From Acanthaster planci (taxonomy: Eukaryota > Echinodermata > Asteroidea > Valvatida > Acanthasteridae): a stretch of 64,000 bases of DNA. Position numbers and translations under genes: made by a program. Each line of letters begins with the position of its first letter. Within the stretch, counting starts at the first letter, position 1. The stretch is taken from assembly GCF_001949145.1 (NCBI RefSeq), contig NW_019091362.1, positions 1,419,259 through 1,483,258 on the forward strand, in the 5' to 3' direction. Of this stretch, positions 24,106 through 35,725 are shown piece by piece. Under the pieces are notes generated by a model. It saw nothing but the letters and a program-made list of their open reading frames with translations. It did not search any database and had not been told where the DNA came from.

Positions 24106-27100
24106 CTGAAAAAAAACCCCAAAACACAGACAAACAAACAAAAAACAAAGTCAGTATTTTTATTCAGAAAGCGAGTCCAAAATGCTTCACCAGAGAGTAA
24201 GTTACAGACACTGCAAAAGTATATCTGCTTGTACGCTAAGGACACTTCTTCACTGTGGCTAGGTAGCCTACAACTGACCGCCAAAAGACTCAACAACCCG
24301 AGCATCACCCTATTGGTTTTGACAACCTATCAATCAAGCAACCCCTTAAGGTTAGGTAATTTTGGCACCTCCTCATTCTCACACCAGGAAGTCACCTGCA
24401 TTTTGTGAGCTTCTGTGGACTATGTTAATAGCCCATAATTTCTGCCTGTCTATCAACTGTGGCCACCTGTGAACTGAGTCTCACCCTGCCAAGTAAGGCT
24501 GTGTGTCCTTTGTGTCTGCCTCTCTTTTTGAAGTCACCAGCTCATTGTGGCCATCTTTACGTGGCATAGCCATTATGGGCACTACGGTCTCTGGGGCCAC
24601 TTTAAGGGGCCACGTTTTCAGGGCCACTTTTCAGGGGCCACTCATGCACGAACAACTGACAAATTTCAACCATCCAAGAGGACATGGCTGTCCTACTTAC
24701 TTGCTGATTGCCACGTCAAGGATCTCCCCTCTGTGGCCCGTCCACGACGCCACCGACTGCCCTGACCGTGCATCCCAAAGCTGAACCTGACCATCCAGAC
24801 CGGCTGTGAAGATGGTTGGTGTACCAGAGGGGTCCCATCTGAGTCGTACTATGCCAGCCTGGGGGGGGGGTGAAGGAGATAACACGTAAGTGTGATGCTC
24901 AGAGTTCAGTAAACCCCCTTATCTGAGGGAAAGTTGGATCAAGGACCACTACTTAACTAGTGGTTGGTTCGTGACGTACCTAGCGCAAGTGCAGTGAGGT
25001 TAAAGTTCAAATGATCCTAGTTAATTGTTGTCAGGTCATTTGGCCGAAAGGGAGGAGAGGTGGCCACAGGAAGGGCAAAATAACAAATAAAAGTGGAAAT
25101 GGTCGTGTACCAGTGAAATACTGTTTTCCTGGCATTTTTCTAATATACTGGTCCTCTCTGCACTGTGCCATTAAAAACGGTTTATGGCAACTAACAATGT
25201 GACCAACCTCGACAGGCTGGTCGCGAATAGTTGACTAGACTGGTCGGACTATTGTCAACTATCCTGTGTTCGATTAAACTTAGTTGAACTATGGTTAACT
25301 AAGGTCCTTGACTGAACTTGCCCGAAACTTTTACTGTTTGCAAGACTACCCTTGCATAAACAGAGATTTGCACTAGGAGAAATCAACAGTTGAAAATATG
25401 AGAAGAAAATCAGAACAGAATGTTTGTAGCTTTAGTCTAAGCAAGTCAGATAAGATAAAGGGACTGCAGAGAATGCAATGGAAAGTTATCTCAAATCAAA
25501 ATTTTTGACTTCACCCTAATTTGTAGAGGCAGACCAAACGCGAAAAGAGAAAGGAGGAATAAGCATGGAAGGTAATAAATAGGTGTGAAATGGAAGACGT
25601 CCATTTAAAAGCCAAACCAGGTCATTAGGTCACATGGGTGGAAATTAACTCAATTGTAAGATATTATTTTATGACTGCAATGACCCTTCACAGTTTGTAG
25701 CAGAAGTTGATACGTTGATAAAGTTCTGAGGAGCAAGAGGAGAGGAATGGAATAAAGGTAGTTTTATTTTACCTCCAGCTGACAGCAATGCCTCTGCTTC
25801 TGTGTGGGTATGTCCCAGACTCCAAGGATGCCATTCAGCGATCCAACAGCAGCTAGAGATTGACTGCCGCCAAAAGCGAGAAGCAGAGAGGCCTAGCGTT
25901 AGCACAAATCACGAGCACTGAAATGCAAACGGACCTATGGAATACTAAATAAACTGCCCAAACAGGATATCCTGAAGTGGGTGCAGACTAAACAGTTACA
26001 ATTAATAAAGATAAGGGGGTCCAGACCCATTTTAAGTAAGGAATTATTCTTGTTTGCACAAACATTGCTTGTGAAAAAAAATCAAGGTTCAAGTAATTAT
26101 TTCCAAGTTTCATATTCAATGATTTCTGTATAATCAGTATTTTAGAATAAATTGAAAACCAAGTTTTGTGCCATTACCTTAAAATAAAAACTTGATGGTC
26201 AATGGATTTTATCAAATTGGTTCAGTATTCAAAGCCACAAATAATTTAGAACAGTGTGACAGCAAGAAATAAAATCTTTTGGAGAACAACCTCTAACTCT
26301 AGCGGCAAATTCAATCAAGGACCGCTAGTTAACTAATGGTTGGTTTGTGATGCTATCTGACGCATGTTCAGTGAAATTGAAGTGTGAACGACTCTATGCA
26401 ACCATTGCAAGGTCATTAGGCCAAAGGGGAGAAAAGTGGGCTACAAGAAGGTCAAAATAGCAAAATTTAAAGTGAAAATGGTTGTTTACTACCAACATAC
26501 TGTTTTTCCGTCGTGTTTCTCATAACTGGTCCTCTTTGCACTATACTATTACAAATGGTTTATGGCAACCAACGATGCGACCAACCTCGATAGGCTGGTC
26601 GCAAATAGTTGACTACACTAGTCAAACCATCGTCGACTAACGTGAGTTCGACGAGAGTTAGTCGAACTATGGTTAACTACGGTCCTTGATCGAACTTGCT
26701 CTAGTACGCAGTAATAACTGAACTTTGACCTTTGACAAACTGACCTTTGGCATAGTCCAACAGCTTCCACCGAGTTGCTGTCACCGATTTCTGGTTTTAC
26801 TGCCCCCGCTGAGAAAGTTGCCAAAACCTGGATGGAAAAAATACAAAAAAAGAAAAACGAAACGAATCATAACTTAAGACTTTCTCAGAAATCGACAGAA
26901 GAAAATAGTCGCAAACAGTGCTGAATGTAACCAATTGAATAATTTAGGAAAGAAATAATCAGTCCAGTCATTTCCAACCTTAGCATTGTTGCCATTGAAC
27001 ACCTTTGCTGTTCCATCAACTGAACCAGTGAGAACCACAATGTTGTTGCGATGGCAATCTACAGATGTTACACCACTACTGTGTCCAGTGCTATCTAATA

Positions 27101-30100
27101 AGAGGAGAACAGACATTTTATTCTTAGTAAAAGTTTGCACCATCTGCAACCTATACATTACTCTAAAAGTAATTATAATGTGAGCTACATTGTTGAGATA
27201 ATTTTGTTTCATGAGCTGGGCATACAATGGATACTGTGGCTGAGATGCACATGCCTTTTTTGCATTCACTTATTTGCACTAATGCAATAGCACAGGGCTA
27301 ATCGAAGCCATTTTGAGTCCAAGAGGTTAGTCACTGAAACAGCACTTTCCCTCCCGTGAAAAAAGAACAAGAAAGAATTTGTCCCTCATTCTGTCAATTT
27401 TGATGCCAAAGGTACACCCAAGCATGAAAGTTTCCAGGATTATTGATGGTAGAAATTCATTTTACTACGGCGGACTAACCCTTGATTGTGTGGATTGCTG
27501 TTGTATCTTTCAAGTCCCAAATCTTCACAGTTCCATCTTCATAACCAGCACAGCATTTCTTTCCTACAGGATTGTGGATAAGGACATTTGAGGAGTGAAC
27601 AAAGAAATCTACAAAAACAAATAGCTCTAAATGTGATTTTATGTTTCGGAGATCTTTATCGTTTGTTCTGGGAATCTTGCTCTTTTAATGAAGAAACTCT
27701 TTCACAAACAAATGTTTTTCTTATGTCATGAAATTTTAGTAAGGTATGACTTTGCAACAGCTCCATGAACACAATAACTGAATGGGTAAATCCCTAACAA
27801 AGTACATATGACAATACTATCTATGCATTTTGTACACTAGTTTTGGTTTCTGGGAGGATTCCTTAATGATCTCCTTTAAATGCCAGCAGTGTAAAAGTTA
27901 GCAACAGACGTGCTTACCTTCCAAAATGCCTAAAAACAAACTGACAGAGAAAATTATAAGTATGTTCACCCTGAAAGTTTCTGTGAGGACTGAATAGACA
28001 CTCTTCCTTTTACGAAGCTACATCGGCAATGTACAATTTGAGCAAACTTTTAATACCAAGAGCTGTGTCCTGCAACTTTCGGGGATAAAAAGTCAAGCAC
28101 TTTCTGTGAAAGATCAAATCATGTACCGTCTGGAAAGATCTTGCCACACGTCGTTTGGCAGCCATGCCCCTGCATGGTCTTGCACTCTCCACTGGGTACC
28201 TTCCACATCCAGATCTGACCCTCTGACGTACCCCCAAGGAGGACAAGTGAGCTATGGTGCCACGACAGCCACTGTGAGAAGCCACAGGAAGAAAAAAAAT
28301 GGCAGTTACTTTGGGATTTGGGCAGAACTTTGTCTTTACGAGTAATTCCCTCCAAAATCTGACTCACTTGCTTTGAGAAAGACTCTTTGAGAAAGCTAGG
28401 ACCCTTTGAGAAAGCTAGGACTCTTTGAGAAAGCTAGGACTCTTTGAGAAAGCTAGGACTCTCAGAGAAAGCTAGGACTCTTTGAGAAAGCTAGGACTCT
28501 TTGAGAAAGCTAGGACCCTTTGAGAAAACTAGGACTCTTTGAAAAAGCTAGGACTCTTTGAGAAAGCTAGGACTCTGAGAGAAAGCTAGGACTCTTTGAG
28601 AAAGCTAGGACTCTGAGAGAAAGCTAGGACTCTTTGAGAAAGCTAGGACTCTTTGAGAAAGCTAGGACTCTTTGAGAAAGCTAGGACTCTTTGAAAAAGC
28701 TAGGACTCTGAGAGAAAGCTAGGGCTCTGAGGAAAAGCTAGGACTCTTTGAGAAAGCTAGGGCTCTGAGGAAAAGCTAGGAGTCTAAGAGAAAGCTAGGA
28801 CTCTAAGAGAAAGCTAGGACTCTATTAAGAGAAAGCTAGGACTCTGAGAGAAAGCTAGGGCTCTGAGAGAAAGCTACGACTCTGAGAGAAAGCTAGGACT
28901 CTGAGAGAAAGCTAGGACTCTTTAAGAAAGCTAGGGCTCTGAGAAAAAGCTAGGACTCTAAGAGAAAGCTACGACTCTGAAAGAAAGCTTCGACTCTGAG
29001 AGAAAGCTAGGATCAAAACAACAGGCCCTCTCACTTCTTCAATTTGTATAATTCAGGTCACTGTAGCTAGTAAACAGTTTTTGTACCTTATAAAACCAAC
29101 GTATGAACAAAAGAAAGATGTGCATAGATGAATAGAGAGATTCTGTATATATTTGCTTCTTCAGAATCCCAACATAGTCCTGTAACTGAAGATTTACAAT
29201 CAAGAGGTTTCAAAGTGGATCAGGAATATTAACACTGTTAATTGAACAGAAGATCAGTTTTCTGTAATAGGTTACGATCAGCCAAATCCTTTCTCCATCC
29301 TCACAGGTACACGTTTTTTACACCTGGGTAGTGAGAGGTAATTGTTGTAAATGGCTGTAAAGTGTTTTGCCCAGGTTTTGCCTGAAACAACTGTACTAGT
29401 TCCCTGTGAATATAGTTCCCAATCCAACAACCGACAAAAGCTGCTGGACTCGTAGTACAGAATAGTAAGAAGTGCACATTGACCTATGACCCTGCAATGA
29501 CCTTCTGACCCTTACCTCCAAGTCAGAGCACTCAAATGACCAGATCTCTTCCTGGGTGTCCACCTTCCAGACTTTGATCAGTCCGCTCATGTCACCTGAC
29601 ACCACCAGGGAACCGTCGTAACTGAAGCCAACACATGTAACTGAGTCTTTGTGACCTTGGAATGAAAACATGGAAATGTAAAGCTTCCAAGAGTATTGGA
29701 ATTTCAAGCTTACAAAAGAAATGCACTACACCAAAATCAACAAATTTAACAAAGTGCTCAAACATACATAACCAAAAGAAAACGTTTCATCAAAATGTCA
29801 AAACCATAGTAACTTCTGCATCAATACTAGACTTTACCAAGCTGTTTGAAGATAAGACATGACACGGACAAAGCCTGAACAACTCTGGAGGCCATTCTTC
29901 AGGCATAAACAGCACTGCAACTGTGACCTTTAACCTTTACCTGAGCATTCCAGCACTGGCTGCCCATCGCCAATTTTCCAGACGTACGCTTTGTCGTCCT
30001 CACCCCCAGTGACAGCGAGGGCACTCTTGGTGGGCTCCAAATCACAGCAGAATACAGAGGCTGCAAACAAGACAACATTGCCACAAAAATGGTTACAAAC

Positions 30101-31685
30101 AGAAATCTCCAGGTTTAAACAGCAACACTCTTGAATATGTATCAAGTACACCAATTTATGCCACATGAGTAACTTGTTAATCCTGAGAAGACAAAAGTTA
30201 TTGAGGTAGTGTGTCTTGCCTAGGGACACTCAATTACTGAGTCTATGAACAGCTTCTTCCGATGGAGTGAAAGACACTGTTTGAAGCTATCATGACAGGA
30301 AATACCATGTAAGCTTAAGGCAGACAATATCTAGTACAGTGGAACGCCACTATACCAAACACCGTTACACCGAACATTTGGCGTGGACCCCGTCTTGTTC
30401 GTTATAGCGGCGTTCAACCGTAGTTGTTGCCACTTCCAGTAGGTTTATGTCTTACTGTCATCTAAAGCCGAGATCCTTGGGCACTGCCAAACTCAAAAGA
30501 GTATCTTTGCTATGGGGACAATGTAGTGTCACTGTTACCATGTGCTACATTAATGCATGTTCCTGTCAGACTATGGGCTGGGTTGTACACATTCAATCGA
30601 AATCTAGTTCTGTGCCGCATGCCTGTGGCCGACCACTGCAAGTAAGCAAGATTTTGCTAACTTGGCTCTCACAAGCAGACCACAAAAGCCAATCTTCCAT
30701 TTATTGCAACGGAGGCCGTGATCTGATGCCTAGATTACACCGACAATCTCCAGGCTGCCCTATCAGATGAAGACAAACTTAGAAATATAAGACGACAATG
30801 ATGTTTTCTGGCTCACCTGTGTGTTTCTCATAGACAAAGTCGGCGTCATCTTCTACGTCTTCTTCGGGCGGGCCATCCATCCCTTGTGCTTCTTCCTCTC
30901 CCTCCTCGTCTTCTCGGTCAAAGTCTTCCGAGTCTGCTTCTCCCAAGTCATCAATTGCATACTCTGTTAAAAAGAGAATTGAATAATGAAATGCAAGATG
31001 TGGGAAACTTCAGCACATTAGCCGCAATTTCCTGGGCACTTTTGCTATGAAAAACCTTCCTGAATCATCCAAAATCTTGAGACAAGGTAAATGCCAGAAA
31101 CCAAAAGCACTTTGCGCATTTTATCTTTCAAGGGGCATTAAGTCCCCTGTAATGCAACAGTGGCTGTGCCTACCTCCTCAAATCCAGCAAAATTTCCTGG
31201 AGGTTTCAATGGGATCTGGAAGGGTTTGAGTTAGTGACACATAAACTTCTTTTTGAGGACTGGAAACATTTACAAAATTTTCCTATTATTGAAACAAATG
31301 ACATTTCCATACAGCAGGAGCACACTACTAAGCTGACATTTCTCTTCAAAATCTGAATCATCCACGAAGAAATTTCCACAAATTTTTAAACTTTAGTTAT
31401 TAAAAAGATGGATACTTTCAAAAATAATTTAAGCTCACCCAACCTGAAGTCAAGATACATCCTTGTATGTCTTTCTCATTACATTGTGCAAAACAAGAGA
31501 CAGCCGAAACAGAATTGGAAAAGAAGGGATGTACAAAAGGGGAGGAGCTGTGAGCCACTTGAGGTGGGGATTGTAGAAAGGATGTTACTCTTACCTCCTT
31601 CTGCAGCATCCAAATCAACTACTTCAGCCATGTCCTCTTCCGCAGTGTCATCATAGCAACCATCAGAATCCCCATCGGGATCCAT
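24030..31685 (-). CDS. AAMP: AAMP, WD40 protein, 11 exons, complete
   Basis: Angio-associated migratory cell protein, a cytosolic WD40 beta-propeller linked in vertebrates to cell migration and signalling; its yeast relative Sqt1 is a ribosomal-protein chaperone. Eleven exons join without phase conflict to 416 residues plus stop; human AAMP has 434. The N-terminus (1 to about 75) is strongly acidic with an E/D run, as in human. Then come WD repeats with clear ends: [61 protein letters not shown]. The end, VFSLQRPER, matches human VFCVQRPDR. The ATG has A at -3 and G at +4. A minisatellite lies in intron 4 and two related miniature elements flank exons 8 and 9. The assignment is very secure. 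Confidence 0.97.
24593..24641. repeat. Short GGGGCCAC repeats
   Basis: Four imperfect units built on GGGGCCACTTTT, spaced 13-18 bp, in the last AAMP intron. Confidence 0.7.
24701..24858 (-). CDS. AAMP: AAMP exon 10 (residues 340-392)
   Basis: [39 protein letters not shown]. Penultimate WD blade. Donor GTAAGT. Confidence 0.96.
24927..25323. mobile_element. Miniature element, family C, copy 1
   Basis: About 397 bp with inverted ends (GGGAAAGTTGGATCAAGGAC and, reversed, GGGCAAGTTCAGTCAAGGAC). It aligns along its whole length with 26303-26700, including GGTTTATGGCAAC and GACCAACCTCGA. In the AAMP intron between exons 9 and 10; non-coding. Confidence 0.8.
25773..25863 (-). CDS. AAMP: AAMP exon 9 (residues 309-339)
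   Basis: [20 protein letters not shown], then KQRHCCQLE; aligns with human [20 protein letters not shown]. Confidence 0.95.
26303..26700. mobile_element. Miniature element, family C, copy 2
   Basis: 398 bp, framed by a CTAG direct repeat (26299-26302 and 26701-26704) that fits a target-site duplication. Inverted ends GCAAATTCAATCAAGGACCG and, reversed, GCAAGTTCGATCAAGGACCG. Same family as copy 1. In the AAMP intron between exons 8 and 9. Confidence 0.85.
26745..26827 (-). CDS. AAMP: AAMP exon 8 (residues 282-309)
   Basis: Inter-blade linker ending [11 protein letters not shown]; human has SNSVESLGFC. A miniature element ends 44 bp beyond its donor. Confidence 0.93.
26979..27094 (-). CDS. 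AAMP: AAMP exon 7 (residues 243-281)
   Basis: [20 protein letters not shown], then [16 protein letters not shown]. Donor GTTGGA is non-consensus after GT. Confidence 0.92.
27480..27563 (-). CDS. AAMP: AAMP exon 6 (residues 215-243)
   Basis: [17 protein letters not shown]. Its donor, GTTAGT, is a weaker GT site but the only one that keeps phase. Confidence 0.92.
28127..28271 (-). CDS. AAMP: AAMP exon 5 (residues 167-215)
   Basis: [20 protein letters not shown], then [15 protein letters not shown]. Third WD repeat. Confidence 0.96.
28371..29012. repeat. 19-bp minisatellite, about 33 units
   Basis: Tandem units AGAAAGCTAGGACTCTTTG and AGAAAGCTAGGACTCTGAG (plus strand), with point variants and a few units of other length. 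It occupies half of AAMP intron 4. In the AAMP sense the unit reads AGTCCTAGCTTTCTCTCAG. Confidence 0.97.
29516..29655 (-). CDS. AAMP: AAMP exon 4 (residues 120-166)
   Basis: [20 protein letters not shown], then [13 protein letters not shown]. Second WD repeat; the sequence GHKDSVTC is identical to human. Confidence 0.97.
29941..30060 (-). CDS. AAMP: AAMP exon 3 (residues 80-120)
   Basis: [20 protein letters not shown], then [10 protein letters not shown]. First WD repeat. Confidence 0.96.
30337..30420. mobile_element. Short pogo/Tigger-like miniature element
   Basis: 84 bp. Left end TA-CAGTGGAACGCCACTATA; right end, reversed, TA-CGGTTGAACGCCGCTATA. TA on both sides and CAGTGGAAC-type ends resemble pogo-group elements. 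In the AAMP intron between exons 2 and 3. Confidence 0.6.
30817..30963 (-). CDS. AAMP: AAMP exon 2, acidic tract (residues 31-80)
   Basis: Glutamate- and aspartate-rich ([22 protein letters not shown]), ending EKHT before the first WD repeat. Donor GTGAGC. Confidence 0.93.
31595..31685 (-). CDS. AAMP: AAMP exon 1 (residues 1-31)
   Basis: Start exon, [20 protein letters not shown], followed by EVVDLD as in human EVVELD. Donor GTAAGA. Confidence 0.93.
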
Positions 31686-32299
31686 CTTGCTAGTACTAGT
31701 TTACCCTCCACAAAATTCTACTAGTATCCGTGATTATTTCTGGCAAATCATAAAAGCTGCAAGTTAAAAAAAAAGAAAAAGTATTAACAATAATTAACAA
31801 TTATTCCAGAAGATGTGGAAACCAACACTGACAGATAAAATGCACACAGTTGGCATAGAAATATCTAGCAATACAAATCCTTTTGGGGAATTATAGTTTA
31901 GACTAGTGATTTCCAATATGTGCTGAAAGAATACAAAAGACCCCCTCCTCAAAAACTATTTTGAGATTGAAGTTCCCTTAATTGACTAGTCATGGTCCTT
32001 TGTGGTAAATCTGCCTGATTTTCACTAAAAGGTAAATCAACTCAGGAAGGAGTACACTAAATCTGCACAAGATTCAAGATTGTGCTGAGCAACAAGTTAA
32101 CATTATTTGAAATTGTCCTGAGCTTATAATGCCCTCTCATACCGCTACATTCCACTCATGAATGGCTGCTTAATCTAATATACAAAAAAGGAACTAACCA
32201 AAATGTAACTACTAGGCCTATGTATGCATGTGAAAAGCTTTTGTATATGTATACATGAAGGTTTCTAATCTTCTTATTGGAAAACTCCCTCTCTACATG

Positions 32300-33890
32300 T
32301 AATTGGTATCACTAGGCCAGTTCCCAATAACATACTGGACCTGATCATCGCTACTAGCCCACAACTTATCAGCAACATAGAAGTTCTACAGGTGTCTGAT
32401 CACGGCATTGTCACCATTGACACAAATATGAGAACCAAACAGCAAATACATAAAATCCATTAAGAAATACGTGCATCAGTAATTTCCTGAAAGCAGATAT
32501 GGAAAATCTGAAACAAAACATTAGAGAATTCATACTGGAGTTCCTTAGTTCAAATCCGTCCTAACATTCTGTTAATTCTGGGAAAAGATAAAAACAATGC
32601 GCCTTGAAAAATGAGCTGTGGAAAATGCCACCTCCCATGAATAACCCACGATATCAAGCTCCACCGTCAGGCAAGAAAACAAGACAGCAAAGTGCAAACC
32701 ATGGAGAGCAAATTCTAGGAGTAGAGAAACAGAGTTGCATCACTAGTCCATAAAGCTCACCAGAATTATGTCAATAACATCATAGATAACAACCTAACTG
32801 AGAAACCCAAGTCATTTTGGTCTGACGTCAAATTAATGAGGTCTGAAAACCAAGGGATTCCGACATTGCGGGCTACGACTAAACTCTGCACAACTGACGT
32901 AGACAAGGCTGAAGCACTCAATTCACATTTCGAATCAGTTTTCACACAAGAACCACCCACAAAAAGGAAATCACCAAATTAGTCCATACCAAATCTCACC
33001 AGAGGTGTGAACGGAGTGGAGAGACAACTAGCATTAAACCCAGCAAAAGTAGGTGGTCCCGATGAGCTGGCACCCAAACACATGTTGTTGGGAACTGTAG
33101 CAATCCAGTGGAAACAAGCTCTTGTATTAAACTGGCATGAACAAAAAAGGTCCTAAATCTAACTTGGCGAGCTGGTATCCATTACCTCTTTGCCAGTCTG
33201 TGCCGCAAGGTGATGCAGCATATTGTGCTTAGCCATACTGCCACACAACTGAAAACACGCAACATTTTGCTAGACTCACAACATGGGTGTAATTAATCTC
33301 AGCGTGTCACAACTAACATCCTTCAGACTCAACTCACGGACAAGTCGATATAGTCTTCCTCGACTTTGGCAAAGCCTTTCACTTTTGACAAAGTGTCCCA
33401 ACAATGATTATCTGCCAAGCTAAATTACTACCTCATTTGAGGCCCAACCTTGGAGTGGATCAAACAGAGTACAGGCAGTTTCAGTCAATGGGTCAGTCCT
33501 TGACCCAGTTTTATTCTTGCTATATAGAAATGACATTCAACAAAACATTAAATCAAGGATGCAGTTATTTGATGATAGTTTTCTATACAGTGAGATAGAG
33601 AACCAAAGTGATCTTTTATTTCACTGAGAGATCTTGAAGTCCGAACAGATTGGTCCTCGACTTAGTTGATGCACTTCAACAAAAAAACGTGTCACCCTTT
33701 CCATTACAAAGAGGAGCAATTCAAGCACTTTCCAGTGTAACATTCTTCTGAACCACATGCATCTGCACCTACCTTTCTTGCTGCACTACAGAAATAAAGG
33801 CTCTTCTCAGACATCTGCCCTGCTCCAATGAACCCAACAGAAAACGAGCCTTTTCGCCATCGGCTCCACATGACGTTCAACACGGCACAA
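32300..33890 (+). pseudogene. Decayed non-LTR retrotransposon (endonuclease and reverse transcriptase remnants)
   Basis: Read on the plus strand with frame changes. NNILDLIIATSPQLI and VSDHGIVTID (about 32325-32425) resemble the end of an APE-type endonuclease. Then FWSDVKLMRSENQGIPTLR (about 32817-32875) and FESVFTQEPP (about 32930-32960) match the linker typical of CR1/Jockey-type elements. SVLDPVLFLLYRNDIQQ (about 33495-33545) followed by LFDDS is the reverse transcriptase active-site region, with the alanine of the usual FADD lost. Many stops and shifts mean it is inactive. The exact clade is uncertain. Confidence 0.85.
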
Positions 33891-34583
33891 ACAGGGATTT
33901 TAATCTAGTTGTTTACCCATAGAAATGCTGCTCTATTTCCCCCAAAAATTCTATGTAAAATAGCTTACATACCTTCCTGCTGAGTACCAAGAAAAACGGG
34001 CCGAAACCATGCTGTTTTCAAAAAATAGGTGCGACAAGCAACAGCTGTTGGGTGCCAGTGCACGTGAGCGTGCTGTCACACTATGAACACTTTCTGTGAA
34101 GGCCACACGTACATGGATGTGGACAAACATCGCTGCCTGTCTGTAGCTACAGGCGGCCTACACCTCAACAGAAATTGTTCACATATAGCCTATGGCGAAA
34201 AAGGCTTGTTTTCTGTGCGGTTTGTGGGAACGGGGCAGATGTCGGACCCCACAGTTCTGGGGGTACACTCCCCCCCAAGAAAAATAAATAAATTGTATTT
34301 TTAGCTAGGAAATTTTAAAGAATGATAGTTGAAATAATACTACACAAAAAATCTCAAGAAAAAGATTTAAAAAGAAAAATTCAAAATCCCAGCTCCTTTT
34401 TTTGGGGGGTCCAGGTTGCTTGGAAAAAAAATCTACGTTTTTCTCAGAAACTCTCGCTTCATATATCTTGCACATCAAACCAGCGTTCAGTCTCAATTTT
34501 TCTGCATAAATTTGCAGAAAGCCGGACTGAATCTTAGCATACGATCGCGCTTGCATGAACTAAACAACACATGCAACTACATG

Positions 34584-34653
34584 CGGCGTACGAGTTGGTC
34601 GGGGTACGAGTTAGTCGGCGTATACGAGTTGGTCGGCGTACGAGTTGGTCGGC
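34584..34653. repeat. Short minisatellite GTACGAGTTGGTCGGC
   Basis: Four imperfect copies of a 16-18 bp unit in the AAMP-giantin intergenic region. Confidence 0.9.
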
Positions 34654-34747
34654 ATTCAATCCACCTACCCAGCTCTTGAATCACTGATCCCGACCTACAT
34701 GTATGTGAAACAAACAGGCCCCTAATGTAGCTGAATAGCATTAGCTG

Positions 34748-34838
34748 GATGAGGATTCTGAGACTCAAGACATCCATTGTCTCAGCCCATTACTAATGGG
34801 CTGAGACAATGGATGTCTTGAGTTTCAGAATCCTCATC
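34748..34838. repeat. Near-perfect 91-bp hairpin
   Basis: Arms 34748-34790 and 34796-34838 (43 nt each) pair with one mismatch around a TACTA loop. The arm contains GACATCCATTGTCTCAGCCC. No open frame and no relation to the neighbouring elements is visible. Confidence 0.95.
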
Positions 34839-35725
34839 AGACTCAACGCCGGGTCTGAAAACGTCTGAACATAGGCCTAGGTCTACGTCCGGAATCTAGA
34901 CAACAAAATAGGAATAGGCCCAGGCGCTAGGCCTACTTTATTTACGGAAGCAAGCGACACAAAACTTCACCATGTATCATCGAATGAATATTTGAAGCGG
35001 TAAATGAGATGCCTACTCTTTGAACGTGTTCTAGGCCTATTATTAGATCTGAATGACCAAGTAAGGCCTTATTTCTTTAACTTTTCTCACCGCAGCTTCG
35101 CCAGTCATACTGCACAGTGAACCACTGCACCGCGAACGCAATCCACGTGAAGAATAGCGCCCTCTATTGCCTTCAAGTCATTAGTCGAAAGCAATTTTCT
35201 CTACTTCAAACCCATCCCCAAACCCCTTTGGTCCATTTTTACTTCGTTCATTCGTTTTTCGATTTGAAAACGACAAACAAAAATAGAAAAGAAATAAAGT
35301 CTTTTTGTTGCTGTTCTTCAGTTTGAAACAAACAAACAAGTCGTTTGTCACTTTTCCATCTGAAAACAAAAAATGTGGAGAAAATGAAATCATTTTAGTT
35401 TGACTGTTGAAATGGTATGCGATAAAACAAAGTAAATTCATTCTAAATTTAATGTTAATCCAAATTTCGCCTCACAGGACTCAGTTCTATTAGGATGCTG
35501 GTCTCCGAACGTATCTATAAATAATGTAAGGTTGGTATCCACCGCCTCCTAGGAGGTGCAGTATACCACATCTCTGAAACTTAAACAGTCGGCGTTAAAG
35601 AAGTTGTGCAAAAGCTGACAAAATTGCATCGACCCCCTTACCAACCCATCAGGACTGTGGGTATTTTTCCACGATGCTCCACACTTAGGTGTATCTGTTT
35701 ATTCGTTTAAACATTAATATGGCAT

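Larger units (their letters stand above)
24106..31594. other. AAMP introns (between the listed exons)
   Basis: Apart from the listed repeats (24593-24641, 24927-25323, 26303-26700, 28371-29012, 30337-30420) I see nothing that looks coding or structured. Confidence 0.6.

Noticed and set aside
28371-29012. CRISPR-like array
   Set aside because: Units are directly adjacent with no spacers and lie in a eukaryotic intron; it is a minisatellite.
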